A DNA stretch of 64,000 bases. It comes from Heliocidaris erythrogramma. Taxonomy: Eukaryota > Echinodermata > Echinoidea > Camarodonta > Echinometridae. Under the pieces are notes generated by a model. That model was not told where the DNA came from and did not search any database. It saw only the letters and a program-made list of their open reading frames with translations. Made by a program: the position numbers and the translations under genes. Within the stretch, counting starts at the first letter, position 1. Each line of letters opens with the position of its first letter. Location of the stretch: NCBI GenBank assembly GCA_025617745.1, contig CM046867.1:24668705-24732704 (forward strand). The letters are read 5' to 3'. Below are positions 1-10,952 of the stretch, piece by piece.

Positions 1-409
1 AGAAGCTTATATGAATAAAAGAATACATAAAAGCTCATATTGCAATTCGAAACCAATATATCAAAATTAATAAAGAATAACAACCAAGAAAAATGTGTTC
101 GACGTAAATTACGAATTCGAATGCTCAATGTGCGAAAAGAATGCTCTGAAATGACTTTGAATGCTGGAATAACGGTATTGCGCATCGCATCACCTCCCGT
201 TCTAAATTGAATGACCGTTTCACGAACTTGATGCATTTTGTTGCGAATTCGAATGAAATTAGTCTAAATTGGATTGATAAAAGTGCTAATACGAATGCAT
301 GAAATATTAATTTGAATGCTTAAATGCTTGTACACAGCCAAATTCTTCTAAATTGAATGCACGTAGTATGAATTGACCGCAAAAACCTATATATAAATAA
401 ATTAATAAT
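1..409. other. AT-rich region without a gene
   Basis: No open frame or RNA gene is visible. The words 'gaatgc' and 'ttgaatg' recur loosely (around 118, 148, 158, 293, 314), which may be a decayed short repeat, but no clean period can be read. Confidence 0.5.
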
Positions 410-660
410 ATTTCAATATGGCACGAAAAAAAAAACATGATAACGAAGCTTTTCGACCTGCACTCATCAGGTTATCACGCAGGTATATAACAAATTACTT
501 GAAATCAACTATATTATACTCGGTGAACCAGGACGCAACCTAGACGCCGTAATTTCAGAACAATCGCAAAGCTTGGACGAACTCCTTTTGTCTGCACAGA
601 ATGATGAGTGCAGGTCGAAAAGCTTCGTTATCATGTCTCTTTTTCGTGCCATATTGAAAT
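410..660. repeat. 251 bp inverted-repeat (MITE-like) element
   Basis: The left arm (410-470) and right arm (601-660) are near-perfect reverse complements over about 60 bp; both contain 'cgaagcttttcgacctgcac' in inverted orientation. The middle (about 130 bp) is unrelated and non-coding. This layout fits a small non-autonomous DNA element or foldback repeat. No convincing target duplication was found, so the family is unknown. Confidence 0.7.
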
Positions 661-1050
661 TTTGCAGTACCAAGAAATTAAATGAATAATAAGTAATAAA
701 ACATGTTTTGTAAAATTTACTGAAGTTAGAAATGCACTTTGGTCAAATTTATGACTGAATGAGGAAATATTTTACTCTGTGTAAAATGCCATGTACATTT
801 TTATTGTACCTTAAAGCTATTATAATGAGCTTACAGATACACTTTGTTGTCTTTTTCTTGTTTGATTAAAGAATTTTCAGATTTAATAAATGGATATGGA
901 ATATCATCAGCTACAAACTTTTAATGTTTCTTTGCTCGTTTTTAGGATACTCGAAAAATTACAGCCTATGGCAATTAAAAGTTTTAAAAGCATTAAAAAA
1001 ACAATGCAGGACAGGGAAAACTAACAAGGGGAAATGACGCTAACTTGAAG
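661..1050. other. Non-coding AT-rich stretch
   Basis: No gene, tRNA or clear repeat could be supported here. Confidence 0.4.
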
Positions 1051-1199
1051 TCATACAATCTCTCTGTGGTGCCTGTAGAGATGCAGAGAGTTGATCATCA
1101 ATTGCACAAAGTTCTGACCATTGTATGCACCAGCCACCAGTGAAGCTACATGAACCATATGAAAAACTGCATTTTCTTGACATACAGATGATTCTGCCA

Positions 1200-1560
1200 T
1201 TTTTATAAAGATGACAATGTAATCCCACGTGCCTTTTCCCTCTGGGACCCAATGGGACCACCCTCTGAACTGTAAGGAACAACTTTCATTATTCATCGGC
1301 AGAGCCCCCACCCCCACCTCCCCCCCCCCCCCAATTGTCATCCCCATCAGGGCCCAAATAGGGCCACCCTGGGCACTGTCGATGAGGAACAATCATTCTT
1401 CGCCTACAAAGGTATCAACACACAATTGTAGATTGTGACTTGTTTAAACGGTTTTACATCTGTGCCAAACTTCAGAGCAATCGGATGAAAATTCTGGAAA
1501 TTATGGAGGGGGCACAAATTATCACCCGGGGGGGGGGGGGGGGGGGTGGGGTCACGAAGA
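1200..1560. repeat. Decayed dispersed repeat with C and G homopolymer runs
   Basis: Two blocks with 'gggcccaaatagggccaccc'-type text followed by a 'gaggaacaa..cattc' segment resemble the better preserved copies at 18.1-18.8 kb. A C run near 1319-1332 and a G run near 1530-1546 flank it. Short open frames on both strands are by-products of low complexity and were not called. Confidence 0.4.
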
Positions 1561-1713
1561 GCTTAACTTGAATAGCTTGGGCTTTTTCGGGTTACGATAA
1601 ACTCTTCATTTAACTTCTAAAAAATTGGAATTGTGTATCCAAAAAAAAATTAAAATTGTTATGCAGTTTGTATGCTTTAACTTAAAACACTTTTAGGTTA
1701 TATTTCCAAAAAT

Positions 1714-2290
1714 GTGGGCGCGCCGTTCGTATATATTGAGATCAGTGTATATACAGTTTATACAGTTAAGGGGATACTCAACCGCAGATTGTATCACGTT
1801 TTTATGCCGCGAGAGGGCCGTGATCGTTACCTGATCATGCCGTTGCCCCGCGGGGCGCAAACTTCGGACAGACTACATGGTCGCCGCGCAACATGCACGT
1901 TCCGCCTGAGCTCAAGCTCTCGTGCGAGATTCCGTCGGCTTTGTTCAGTGCGAAATGTAATCCCAGTAGTCCTACTGACGCGTTCGACGCACAAACTTTG
2001 TGTACGAGTGAATGGGGCTTACGCAATCCTGACTTTCCCCACGGCCGCCTGGTGACGTATCCCTTTAAATCCGGATTTCTATGGAACTGCAGTACCTCAC
2101 GTGCACAACACGACGTCGACGAAGCTCGAGGCGGGTTTAGTCTACCATAGTTACGGTCTGTCCCAACTACTCGAAGTACAGTGTACACTAGAATAATAGG
2201 TCTGCGCATGATAATAATTAACGCGATAACGTGCCCTTTTTTCTTTTCTTTGTTTACGCGGCCCCTATTTGCACGTATCAAAATGTTTAC
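1714..2290. other. GC/CpG-rich segment of unknown role
   Basis: Base composition changes sharply compared with the flanks: many CG dinucleotides and words such as 'ggcgcgccg', 'ccgcgggg', 'gtgacgta', 'gacgtcgac'. Overlapping open frames of up to 157 codons exist on both strands, but none shows a recognisable domain. It could be a promoter or first exon of a gene to the left, or an old repeat. No function is assigned. Confidence 0.35.
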
Positions 2291-2304
2291 GGTACTTGAC
2301 TTTA

Positions 2305-2435
2305 ACAATTTAAAGTCAAGTCACAAGTATTTGTCGCAAGTTACAAGTCAAGTCTCAAGTATTTTGTTGCAAGTCCAAGTCAAGTCGCAAGTCATTCGGG
2401 CATGTAACAAGTCAAGTCGCAAGTAAGCAAAATAC
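2305..2435 (+). repeat. Degenerate short tandem repeat (caagtc/caagt)
   Basis: The words 'aagtcaagtc', 'cacaagt' and 'cgcaagt' recur about every 10-20 bp through this interval, giving an imperfect minisatellite with no coding content. Confidence 0.7.
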
Positions 2436-2519
2436 ATGTAGTGACTCTAGTTGCGACTAGAGTCAACAACTCTGCAAATTTGAATTAAACGGATCGTAGC
2501 GCATTTCTAGGCCTTTTTC

Positions 2520-2990
2520 TTTTACTCCCTCCCCCCCCCCCTGCTTTTTCGCTCTCGCGTTTTTTTGTTTTGTTTTGTTTTTTGCTTTATTTTTTTTTGG
2601 GGGGGGGGGGCAACCGCCCCCACCGCCCCCGCCCCGGCTACGCGCCTGCCTCAGTTAGACAATTAAAGGATGAACATTCATCCAACAGCAAAAACATTTA
2701 CTGATGTAAAAATTACAGCAACATGTGTTAGACGTGACTTCTCCCACCGTCTTCCTGGGAAAGTTTTACGAGCATTGAACTGAGATTCAAGGCCACGCTT
2801 TCATCATGAACCTGACGGTGCTCTCATTGATATGAGCAGGTCACTAGCGTACCTGGGGGGGGGGGGGGGGAAGGAGGGGGCAGATTGCCCCTGAAAACTT
2901 TTTACAAAAAATTAAAAAGTTTAACGGCAGTGGCGGGGGGCATCCCAGCGAACCCCCCCCCCCCTTTCTTATTGCTTGTCAGAGAATTAT
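2520..2990. repeat. G/C-run dispersed repeats
   Basis: Three polyG/polyC tracts lie here (C at 2529-2540, G at 2598-2610, G at 2857-2870), with a C run near 2947-2960. They are joined by phrases like 'gggggcagattgcccc' and 'gcaaccgccccc'. The wording matches the interior of the intact short element at 8508-8648, so these are probably decayed relatives of it. Confidence 0.5.
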
Positions 2991-3370
2991 GGAGGAGGAA
3001 AACATCTGATACCACCTCCCACTGAGCGACTTTTGGTTTGATTTTTTTGATTTGATTTTATTTGTTTCCACAATCGGTTTACATATGTACAAGAGAAATA
3101 TAAACATAAGCATATGGCATAATACAAAGGATAAAACATATATCATGACAACTCAGTATAATAAATATCTTCCAGTAAAAGTAATAAACGTATACAGTAT
3201 ATACACTTGTGGGGGAACCTATTAAAAGCGAGGCTTGTCGGGTTAGGTCCCCATTTAGCGATAAAAGGAGCTGGAAAGTAAAATGGAGAGATTTAGATGA
3301 GAAGAAACAAAGAAAGGACGGGAATCAGCAGATGGAAACAAAAGAAAACATATAAAAATTAAGTAGCTAT

Positions 3371-3476
3371 AGAGTGAAAGAGAGATAGAGAGAGTGTGTG
3401 TGTGGAGAGAGAGAGTGAGAGAGAAAAGAAAAGAGAGATAGAGAAGAAAGAAGAGAGAAGGGAGAAGAGAGAAGCG
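3371..3476. repeat. GA-rich microsatellite
   Basis: Imperfect (GA)n/(GAA)n with a short (GT)n patch, inside the 3' untranslated part of the LINE. Confidence 0.8.
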
Positions 3477-3491
3477 AAGTACAGATCGAGA

Positions 3492-6400
3492 TCAGCAACC
3501 ATGCAGCATTCTAGTATAAGGTTTCAGCAAAAGAGATTTCAATTGTTTTTTAAAATGGTGCAGTCTCTCTATTTCCTTAAGGTCTGGATCGAGACTGTTC
3601 CAAAATTTGGGACCTGTAAAGACGAATGTTTTGTGTGCTAGGAGCGTTCTCGTGCGTGGAAGATGGAAAAAGTTTGATTGTCTCGTTGGATAGTTGTGGA
3701 GTGTATTGTTAGTTGTGAAAAGGTCCGAGAGAGCATTCGGAAGTTCATTATTTATTAGTTGGAACATAAATTGACCCAGATTATAAAGGTATAAGTCAGA
3801 CACTTTGAGAACTTTATTACTATGAAAGAGCTGGTCAGTATGTGAGAGATAACCTGTGAGAGATACAATCCTCATGGCCTTTTTTTGAAGTAATAGTAAT
3901 CTGTTTATTTGTTGCGCGGTAGAGTTGCCCCATGCTAGAATTCCATAATTAAGATGTGGAAAACATAAGGTTAAGTAAAGAGACAACAAAATGAAGGATG
4001 GGAATTGATATTTCAACTTATTAATTACTCCTATGTTTCGCGAAATCAAATTTGACAAGTTATCAGTATGTGGTTTCCAAGAGAGCTTATCGTCAATTAT
4101 TATACCTAAGAATTTAGTAGTTTTCACTTTTTCGATAGGTATATTATCAAAAAGAATATTACCAGGCAGGGATTGAAGAGTATTGCTGAAGAGCATGTAA
4201 TTTGTTTTATTTAGGTTTAAAGACAACTTATTCGCTTTTATCCAATCCGTAACACGTTTCAGCTCCGAATTTACTGTTGAAAGTAAAATTGCTGGGTCTC
4301 GATGGGAAAAGAAGAGATTGGAATCGTCAGCAAACAATATGAAAGATAAAATGGAGGAAGATTTATAAAAGTCATTGATATATAAGATAAAAAGCAAGGG
4401 TCCAAGGAGAGATCCCTGTGGTACTCCACAATTTACTGGTTTAATAGAAGAAGTGTGCCCGTTGAGTGATACATATTGGTTTCTATTAGAAAGGTAGTTC
4501 CTGAACCACTCCAAGGCCTTTCCTCTAATCCCGTAGTGGGATAATTTATATAATAAAATAGTGTGATCAATAGTGTCAAAGGCCTTGGAGAAGTCCAGGA
4601 AGACTCCAACCGTGTGTAATGCTTTATCGATGGCGCTGGTTATTGTGTTAATAAGAGTTAAGATTGCTTGAGAAGTGCTGTGTTTTTCTCTGAATCCAAA
4701 TTGGAAATTGCAAAAAATATTGTTGTCTTTAAGAAAGGATACTGTACGTTTGTATATAATTTTTTCAAGGATTTTTGATAGTGAAGTTAGGAGTGAGATG
4801 GGTCTGTAATTACTAAGGCTGAGTTTATTTCCTTTTTTAAAAATAGGGACAACTTTTGCAGTTTTCATTTTGATGGGAACCATACCTGAGTTTAGAGACA
4901 GATTAAAAATGTGCATTAGAGGTTCTGCTATTTGAAAAACTATTTGTTTTAATATACAGTTGTCTAGGGAATCGTGGCCATGGCTTTTTTTATTTGGTAA
5001 ATCATTTATTATATTAAAAACTTCGTAAACAGTGACGGGAGTGAAAAATATCGTGTTTGAGACTGGGTTATCCAGATAATTGAGAAATGATTTATTTATA
5101 GGAGGAATGTTTTTAGCCAAGTTCTCCCCAATGTTTGCAAAGTATGTGTTAAAAATTTCGGCTAAACGGTTAGGTTCAGAAATGACAGGACCGCTATGTT
5201 CAATTTGTGAGATCTGAGCTTTAGGTGAGCCTTTATTCAGTACGTTGTTGATAATTTTCCATGTTTGTTTAATGTCGTTTTTATGTTCATTAAATTTATT
5301 TGTAAAATAATTCTTTTTTTCTAGACGGAGAATACGAGTAAGAATGTTACTGTAGCTTTCATATTTTTTCTTTAGTGATGGATGGGTTTTTGATTTATAA
5401 AACATGTTATTTTTTCGGTTGATTGATTTCAGTAAGGATTTTGTGAGCCAAGGCGCTCTCGGTACTTTTTTGTAGCTGGAGCGATTCTTTTCACGGAGGG
5501 GGATGTGTGCATTGAGGTGCGACATGATTATGTTCATAAAAGCGTTAAACGCTTCGTTAGCGTCGGTCGAGTTAAATACTGCTGTCCAGTCAGCATTCAT
5601 TAAACCTTCTTTAAACATGGACAAATTCAGTTCATTTATAATTCGTACTTTTTCTCGTGACGAACATTTTGAGTGATCACTCGACATGTCCATATGACAA
5701 AAAACAGGAAAATGATCAGTGAGATCAGATAGAAGTATGCCGGATTCGGGGAGAGGTTGAACATTAGTGAGAATATTGTCTATTAGAGTGGCTGATTGCT
5801 CCGCTATTCGAGTCGGTTTTACTATTAGGGGGGCAAAAGAATTACTTAATATTATTTCAAGAAAATCTTGGGATACAGAATTAGAATGAGAATGCAATAG
5901 ATTAATATTAAAATCTCCTAATATGAAACATTGTTTATCTTTTAGGATCGGAAGCGATAGCATTTCATTAAAATATGTAGTAAACTCGTTTGGATTGGAT
6001 TGAGGTGGTCTGTAAATTACTCCAATTATGATGTTCTTATTTCTCATTATGTCGATTTCAATGAAAAGAGTTTCCATTGTATTATTCAGTGTCGTCAAAT
6101 CGTTGATTTTCGTGTAATTGTATTTTGTATGGATGTATAAGGCCACTCCACCCCCCATTTTATTCACCCTACTATTCGTGACTAATTCATAATTGGGAAG
6201 AAGATGCAATGAAGTTGGAATGTCGGTGAGCCACGTTTCTGTCAGGCCAATAATTGATGGGTTAAATCGGAGGTTTTCTAGAAGTAGTTTAAGATGTTCA
6301 GAATTCCTATTCAAGCTGCGAATGTTAAAATGTGCTAGTGCGAATTCCTTAAGATGTGGATTTAATGTGTTAACAAACTGATTTTCTGTGTAATATCTAG

Positions 6401-6602
6401 ACGTTACAAATTCTAATAAGGGGTCATTAGGATCTACAATGTATTGTAACTCATTTACTTTAGAATTTAAAGCATTCACAATCTGGTTGTCATAGAGCAA
6501 ATCGTTGGAAGAATACGGGTGAAAATCGATCGCACGCGAAAATAATTCATACAATCCGGTGTCATCTAAATGTTCGAAGGGGAAGTTATTCAGCGAAGCC
6601 AT
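3492..6602 (-). CDS. LINE ORF2: AP-endonuclease / reverse transcriptase
   Basis: This 1036-residue protein would nick target DNA and reverse-transcribe the element RNA at the nick. The N-terminal third is an apurinic-type endonuclease: LTETW with catalytic Glu near residue 122, GGGVALYI, GVIYRPP, GDFN and LTDHFPVF (the DH of the active site). A linker carries TWKIINNVLN. The reverse transcriptase follows: VVPIFKKG, NYRPISLL, FLDFSKAFDTIDH, GVPQGSLLGPLLF and the catalytic FADD at residues 757-760. The C-terminus ends in FVFTGPKFWNSL and a basic helix, as in CR1/L2-group elements. The frame is completely open, so this copy is young or recently active. The first ATG gives the full endonuclease; a start further upstream is not supported. 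Exact clade (CR1, Crack, Daphne or relative) needs a tree. Confidence 0.9.
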   Translation of the reverse strand: MASLNNFPFEHLDDTGLYELFSRAIDFHPYSSNDLLYDNQIVNALNSKVNELQYIVDPNDPLLEFVTSRYYTENQFVNTLNPHLKEFALAHFNIRSLNRNSEHLKLLLENLRFNPSIIGLTETWLTDIPTSLHLLPNYELVTNSRVNKMGGGVALYIHTKYNYTKINDLTTLNNTMETLFIEIDIMRNKNIIIGVIYRPPQSNPNEFTTYFNEMLSLPILKDKQCFILGDFNINLLHSHSNSVSQDFLEIILSNSFAPLIVKPTRIAEQSATLIDNILTNVQPLPESGILLSDLTDHFPVFCHMDMSSDHSKCSSREKVRIINELNLSMFKEGLMNADWTAVFNSTDANEAFNAFMNIIMSHLNAHIPLREKNRSSYKKVPRAPWLTKSLLKSINRKNNMFYKSKTHPSLKKKYESYSNILTRILRLEKKNYFTNKFNEHKNDIKQTWKIINNVLNKGSPKAQISQIEHSGPVISEPNRLAEIFNTYFANIGENLAKNIPPINKSFLNYLDNPVSNTIFFTPVTVYEVFNIINDLPNKKSHGHDSLDNCILKQIVFQIAEPLMHIFNLSLNSGMVPIKMKTAKVVPIFKKGNKLSLSNYRPISLLTSLSKILEKIIYKRTVSFLKDNNIFCNFQFGFREKHSTSQAILTLINTITSAIDKALHTVGVFLDFSKAFDTIDHTILLYKLSHYGIRGKALEWFRNYLSNRNQYVSLNGHTSSIKPVNCGVPQGSLLGPLLFILYINDFYKSSSILSFILFADDSNLFFSHRDPAILLSTVNSELKRVTDWIKANKLSLNLNKTNYMLFSNTLQSLPGNILFDNIPIEKVKTTKFLGIIIDDKLSWKPHTDNLSNLISRNIGVINKLKYQFPSFILLSLYLTLCFPHLNYGILAWGNSTAQQINRLLLLQKKAMRIVSLTGYLSHTDQLFHSNKVLKVSDLYLYNLGQFMFQLINNELPNALSDLFTTNNTLHNYPTRQSNFFHLPRTRTLLAHKTFVFTGPKFWNSLDPDLKEIERLHHFKKQLKSLLLKPYTRMLHGC

Positions 6603-6850
6603 AGAGCAGGCGTGTCATTACGAAATCTGTAAAAAAGTAAATTGAGCAAACAATTGCTTATGCATGAACAATAAGTATGAGTGCTGCATAGTTGCGAGAA
6701 ATCGTAGAATAGGTTGAAGAAAGAGAAAAAGACAGGTGAGAAAGCATGAAGATGGACAGATGAGAAGGGGAAACAACAAAAGTACATAGGTCAGCCTAAT
6801 CGGCTGCAATCGAATTCTTGAGTAAATACTTTTATGAAATGGCGAGAACA

Positions 6851-7139
6851 AAAAGATACGAATCTCCCTCCAAGCAGTTCCCCAAAGCAGCTAGCCTATT
6901 TCATAGGCCCTGCGATCATAAGGTTTATCGACGAATTCAACCAAAGAAATAATGGAACATTAAAGTCCCCTCCGAAACCCGAATTTCGGATGTGTGCAGC
7001 CACAACACCATATGACATAACGATTGTACATGGAATGGCTGAGGTGCGACCATAGAGAGATTCAGCTTTATTATAATATAGTTACATCATTAGACACACT
7101 GCTTTCCACATTGTCTAAATAATTAGGCGACCCACGTAC
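6851..7139. other. Junction between two LINEs
   Basis: Non-coding DNA between the minus-strand LINE and the plus-strand L2-like fragment. The minus-strand frames at 6590-6851 are low-complexity leader sequence and show no protein family. Confidence 0.4.
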
Positions 7140-8105
7140 TGTAATCTGCATTGATTAAGGTTAAAAACGATATTATGTTTTCATTGAACTCAAACAAAGT
7201 AGTTCTTGTGGTACTTGTAGATTTATCAGCAGCCTTCGATACGATGGACCACAAAATTTTTATTTGTCGTTTGTCAAAGAGAATTGGTGTTAGGGGAACT
7301 GCGTTGAATTGGTTTCAGTCTTATCTTGATGGCTGGACAGCACAAGTCGACGTAGATGGGGAACTTTCAGATCCAACCATTTCTAGGTTTGGTTTACCCC
7401 AGGGCTCAGTTGTAGGTCCCACTGGTTTCACAGTTTATATTCTCCCAGTTGGCGACATCGCCCGGTATATACCATAATGTTTCGTATCATGTTTATGCTG
7501 ATGACATTCAGTTGTATGTAGCATTTGATCCTAAAATTCCTGGGGAACTGGATAAGGCCATGTTTTCACTACAATCTTGTATATCAGATATAAGGAACTG
7601 GCTGACAGCAAATAAGTTAAAACTCAATGATAGTAAAACTGAATTTTTCATTGCTGCATCACCATACAATTACAAAAATTTGCCAGATTTAACACTGTCA
7701 GTTGGTGAAGTTTCTATACATCCATCGGATTCAATAAGGAATCTGGGTGCCTTTTTTGATGTTAACATGACTATGTCAGCACACATTAACAATGTTTGCC
7801 GCAGTGTGATTTTTCATTTGAGGAACATATCTAGGATTCGTAAATTTATTGATCAAACTACTTGTCATCATGCTGTAAGGTCACTTATTCTTTCCAGACT
7901 AGACTATTGTAATGGGCTTCTTTCCTCTATACCAAAGTCTCATGTAAACCGTCTACAGCGTCTGCAGAATTGGGCTGCACGTCTTGTTTTTGAGGTTGGC
8001 AGAAGTCATTCTTCCCAACCTTTACTTCGTTCCCTTCACTGGCTGCCCATTCAAAAACGTATCATCTTCAAATTAGTTCTTTATGTTTATAAATCTATCA
8101 ATAAC
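7140..8105 (+). pseudogene. L2-like reverse transcriptase, 5' piece (frameshifted)
   Basis: Reverse transcriptase palm and thumb: LVDLSAAFDTMDH, GLPQGSVVGP, YADDIQLY (catalytic ADD), LTANKLKLNDSKTEF, and the late block RLQNWAARLVFEVGRSH..LLRSLHWLP. Endonuclease and early RT blocks are missing. The frame shifts once near 7450-7475, just before the YADD motif, so no full protein can be made. The reading then stops at 8106 because of the insertion. Confidence 0.85.
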
Positions 8106-8507
8106 TAGAAAGGCCGTCAAAGGCGGCAGACCCACGCCTTAGCGGCGCTATTATTCTTGAAACTGCAGAAATAGATATATTTTTACTGGTTGGTTCCCCT
8201 GTCGTGTATAAAAAAAAGTAAACCCAATATAGGTTTTGTTTTGTTGCGATTATTTTTGTAAGCAGTAGCCATTCAAAGGGGATAACAAGAGGCACATCTC
8301 CCCCCCCCCCAAAAAAAAAAAAAATAATAATAAATTTTGCCATATCCAGGTCATAGCTTTGTGTGTCCCCACCCTTGAAAAAATTCTTCTGAAAAAGATA
8401 TTTTATTATTGAAACATCCCTCCCCTAAAAGTAATTGATTAGACATGTCAGAGAGCGTGGCGTGGTGAGAAAAAAAAAATGTTAGCAATTTGTATTCAGT
8501 GTTCAGT

Positions 8508-8648
8508 CCAAGGCCGTACGCAGAATTTTTTTCCTGGGGGGGGGCAAGATGATCGCTTTCAAAGGAACCCATAACTTGAAATTTCTTTGGGGGGGGGGGG
8601 CAACTGCCCCCCCCCCCCCCCCCCCCCCCCCGCTGCGTACGGCCTTGG
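8508..8648. mobile_element. 141 bp MITE with perfect 16 bp TIRs
   Basis: Terminal inverted repeats 'ccaaggccgtacgcag' are perfect (8508-8523 and 8633-8648) and the element is flanked by the direct repeat TTCAGT (8502-8507 and 8649-8654). The interior is dominated by G and C homopolymers around 'gggggcaactgccccc'. It is non-coding. It probably relied on a transposase encoded elsewhere. The relatives at 2.5-3.0 kb are decayed. Confidence 0.85.
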
Positions 8649-9778
8649 TTCAGTCATGTCAGTGTTAGTAAATGTATTCATGTTCTATCTTTACATTGCA
8701 ATTGGGGTTGTTTTTTTCATCGGGCTTCGATAAAATAAATATGACGACAAAATAAGTTGGATCTCGACTTCAAAATGACATGCATGCGAGGCACAGAGCT
8801 TACTCACTCAGCTCAGTCACCACCCCATCAACAAAGTCAAAGTGTATACTGGCGTACATTCGGCGAACCTCAGCCACCAAATTTTGCAAATCCACACGAA
8901 TTAAAAAAAAATACAGTTTTGTATATATTTTACAACTACGAAATCCACTCAAACAGACATAAATGAGTTATAAACTAACTCAAATCTCAAATGACAGGAC
9001 CGTTATAACCCAAAGAAAAAAGTTCAATCCTACTACAGTCAGCCACAGGCACTTCGCGACAGCGCTGTGTATAGTTATGTACGTACAGCTACACAGCCCA
9101 CTCACTCAGATCATATCAATACACGCGAACACTCGCGAGTGCGATAGACTCACTCACGTCGAACAAACTCACCAGATTTTCACCGAAAACAATTAAAATC
9201 ACGTCCTACACGTCCTCCAGGATAAAATGAATCACAAAAACTTCCACAACTAAGTGGAAAGAACCGGGGAAAACAAACAGAAATGCACATAAGATAAGAA
9301 ATAGAGGAGAAATTAGACGTGCTAGGCCTAGGCCGTAGGGTAGCCTAAATCTAAATGAAGTTGTAGATAAAAAAAGAAAAATCCCTTGTTGCTGGGATAC
9401 GTTGCTTTGAATATTCATTGCAGGCTCGTACGGATTTGAAGTGAAATGGCAAATAATGGGTCTAAAAGTCTTCTAAAATTCATAAACCTGAAATAGATTT
9501 TTGGTGAGACGAAGTAATGAGTGTTTTGATTGGCCAAAATATTTCTGCATCGGCAGGCGAAGTTTGGGGTCATCAAACTTTCTAGTTTCTTTCCTGTCAC
9601 TATCTGAACTGAAGTTCCTATACTTACTACAGGGTCAAAACTTCAAGGTCACACAGAATTTGCAGGGGTCAACCAATCATAACCAAAATCTAATCGATTC
9701 TTTCCTGTCACTTTCTGAACATTCCCTGAAAATTTGGTGCAAATCCGTTCACCCGTTCTCTCGTTATCTTGTACACAA

Positions 9779-9815
9779 ACAAACAAACAAACAAACAAAC
9801 AAAAAACAAACAAAC
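9779..9815 (+). repeat. (CAAA)n microsatellite
   Basis: About eight CAAA units with one interruption. Confidence 0.9.
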
Positions 9816-9859
9816 GGAGCCCTTTACATAACCCTGCCGATTTCATCGGCGTGGGTAAC

Positions 9860-10087
9860 CAGGATCCAGGGTACATATCTGAATGCTTAACTGTATATAC
9901 ACCTAGTAGAAATCTCAGATCCTCAAATCACAACCTTCAGCTCAGCTACCCAATGACCCGAAATTTGTCAGGTGATAGGACTTTCACAGTTACTGCATCT
10001 AGGCTATGGAATAATCTCCCCTTGACCATTAGACAGTCAGCATCCATAAAGACCTTCAAAAAAGCTGTGAAATCATATTTATTTTAA
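9860..10087 (+). pseudogene. L2-like reverse transcriptase, C-terminal piece
   Basis: This continues the protein broken at 8105: PGYISECLTVY, then RNLRSSNHNL, ending TASRLWNNLPLTIRQ and KTFKKAVKSYLF with a stop at 10085-10087. The 'RLWNNLP..IR' block is the usual end of L2/CR1 polymerases. The remaining 220 bp to the (attgt)n tail are the 3' untranslated region. Confidence 0.85.
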
Positions 10088-10308
10088 ATCCGTTATCAAA
10101 CTTTGTAACAGGTACATTCATTACACTCTGTCTGCATAAAACCACCTGGTAGTTCCCGCATGGACGATTGAAGAGTTTTCTGATTTGTGTTTATATACAA
10201 ATTATAATGTGTTCTATAATTATTTATATTAATTATAATATTTTGTAAACGCTCCGAGCTTTATGGGAAGGGCGTACTATAAATGCTTATTGAATTGTAT
10301 TGTATTGT

Positions 10309-10951
10309 AAGGGTAAAGCTTCGCACATAATTAAGTTATCACTTTTAAGTTCGTTATAGTTGTACATAACTTGTATACATGTGACACGTATGTACGTACT
10401 GTTTAAGATTGGTACGGATGACGATGTTTTGATAGCGGCGCGAGAACTGAATATGAGTTATTAAAGCTATGTTTGGCAAGTATAAATTGATATAATCTAA
10501 AAATCTTGTTGAATCTTGTTAATCACATTTCAACCACCATCGCCACGCTTTCCAACAACAAAAGAGCATTGCAACCTATTCACTGATCTCAAAATCCTTT
10601 CGGGATCGGGGTGCATGGTATCTTCAGTGTTCATTTTACTCCTTTTTATTCTTCATCTGAACTTCGTTTACTCATGACTAGTTTGTAATTGAGGAATATC
10701 TCCTCAACATGCAATACATGAAGCTCATTAACTGTACAGATTTGTCTATTTTTTATGACTGGGAAATCTGTTTATTTCTATAGTTTCGAGAAATATAAAT
10801 ATAAAATCAGGTTAGACACTGTACTTCTAAAGCAAGTGCCACGAAGGCCCAGCAGTAGTAGCTTTATGCATTACTCATAACACCATAATATCAAAATGAA
10901 TCCTCTGAGATTAACTAGAAATGTGCATTGCTGGTGCCGCGTAATGCGTAA
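10309..10951. other. Non-coding spacer
   Basis: No coding region, RNA gene or clear repeat structure was found. Confidence 0.4.
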
Positions 10952-10952
10952 T

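Larger units (their letters stand above)
3033..6850 (-). mobile_element. CR1-group non-LTR retrotransposon (LINE), 5'-truncated
   Basis: The element reads on the minus strand. It contains one long open frame (3492-6602) with endonuclease and reverse transcriptase, a 3' untranslated region with a GA-rich tract (3371-3476), and a short A/AATC-rich tail at about 3033-3064, which marks the 3' end. No separate ORF1 (nucleic-acid-binding protein) is seen upstream, so the 5' end is missing or very short; the upstream limit near 6850 is approximate. Target duplications could not be identified. Confidence 0.7.
8106..9859. mobile_element. 1.75 kb insertion inside the L2-like LINE
   Basis: The interval splits one RT reading frame. 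The four bases TAAC occur on both sides (8102-8105 and 9856-9859), a possible short target duplication. Inside are polyC/polyA and polyG runs, the 141 bp element at 8508-8648, a segment with two copies of 'ttctttcctgtcac' (about 9583 and 9700) and a (CAAA)n tract. No transposase or other protein is recognisable. It may be several nested repeats. Confidence 0.55.
7140..10308 (+). mobile_element. L2-like LINE, 5'-truncated and interrupted by an insertion
   Basis: The 3' part of an L2/CR1-type LINE lies in two pieces, 7140-8105 and 9860-10308, separated by a 1.75 kb insertion. The 3' end carries the typical 'cgctccgagctttatggg..ggcgtactataaatgc' text and an (attgt)n tail at about 10290-10308. 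Removing the insertion restores an in-frame join with the expected spacing between the two protein segments. Confidence 0.8.

Noticed and set aside
1835..2308. 157-codon minus-strand frame in the CpG-rich block
   Set aside because: No domain, no convincing start context, and frames are long here on several strands because of base composition.
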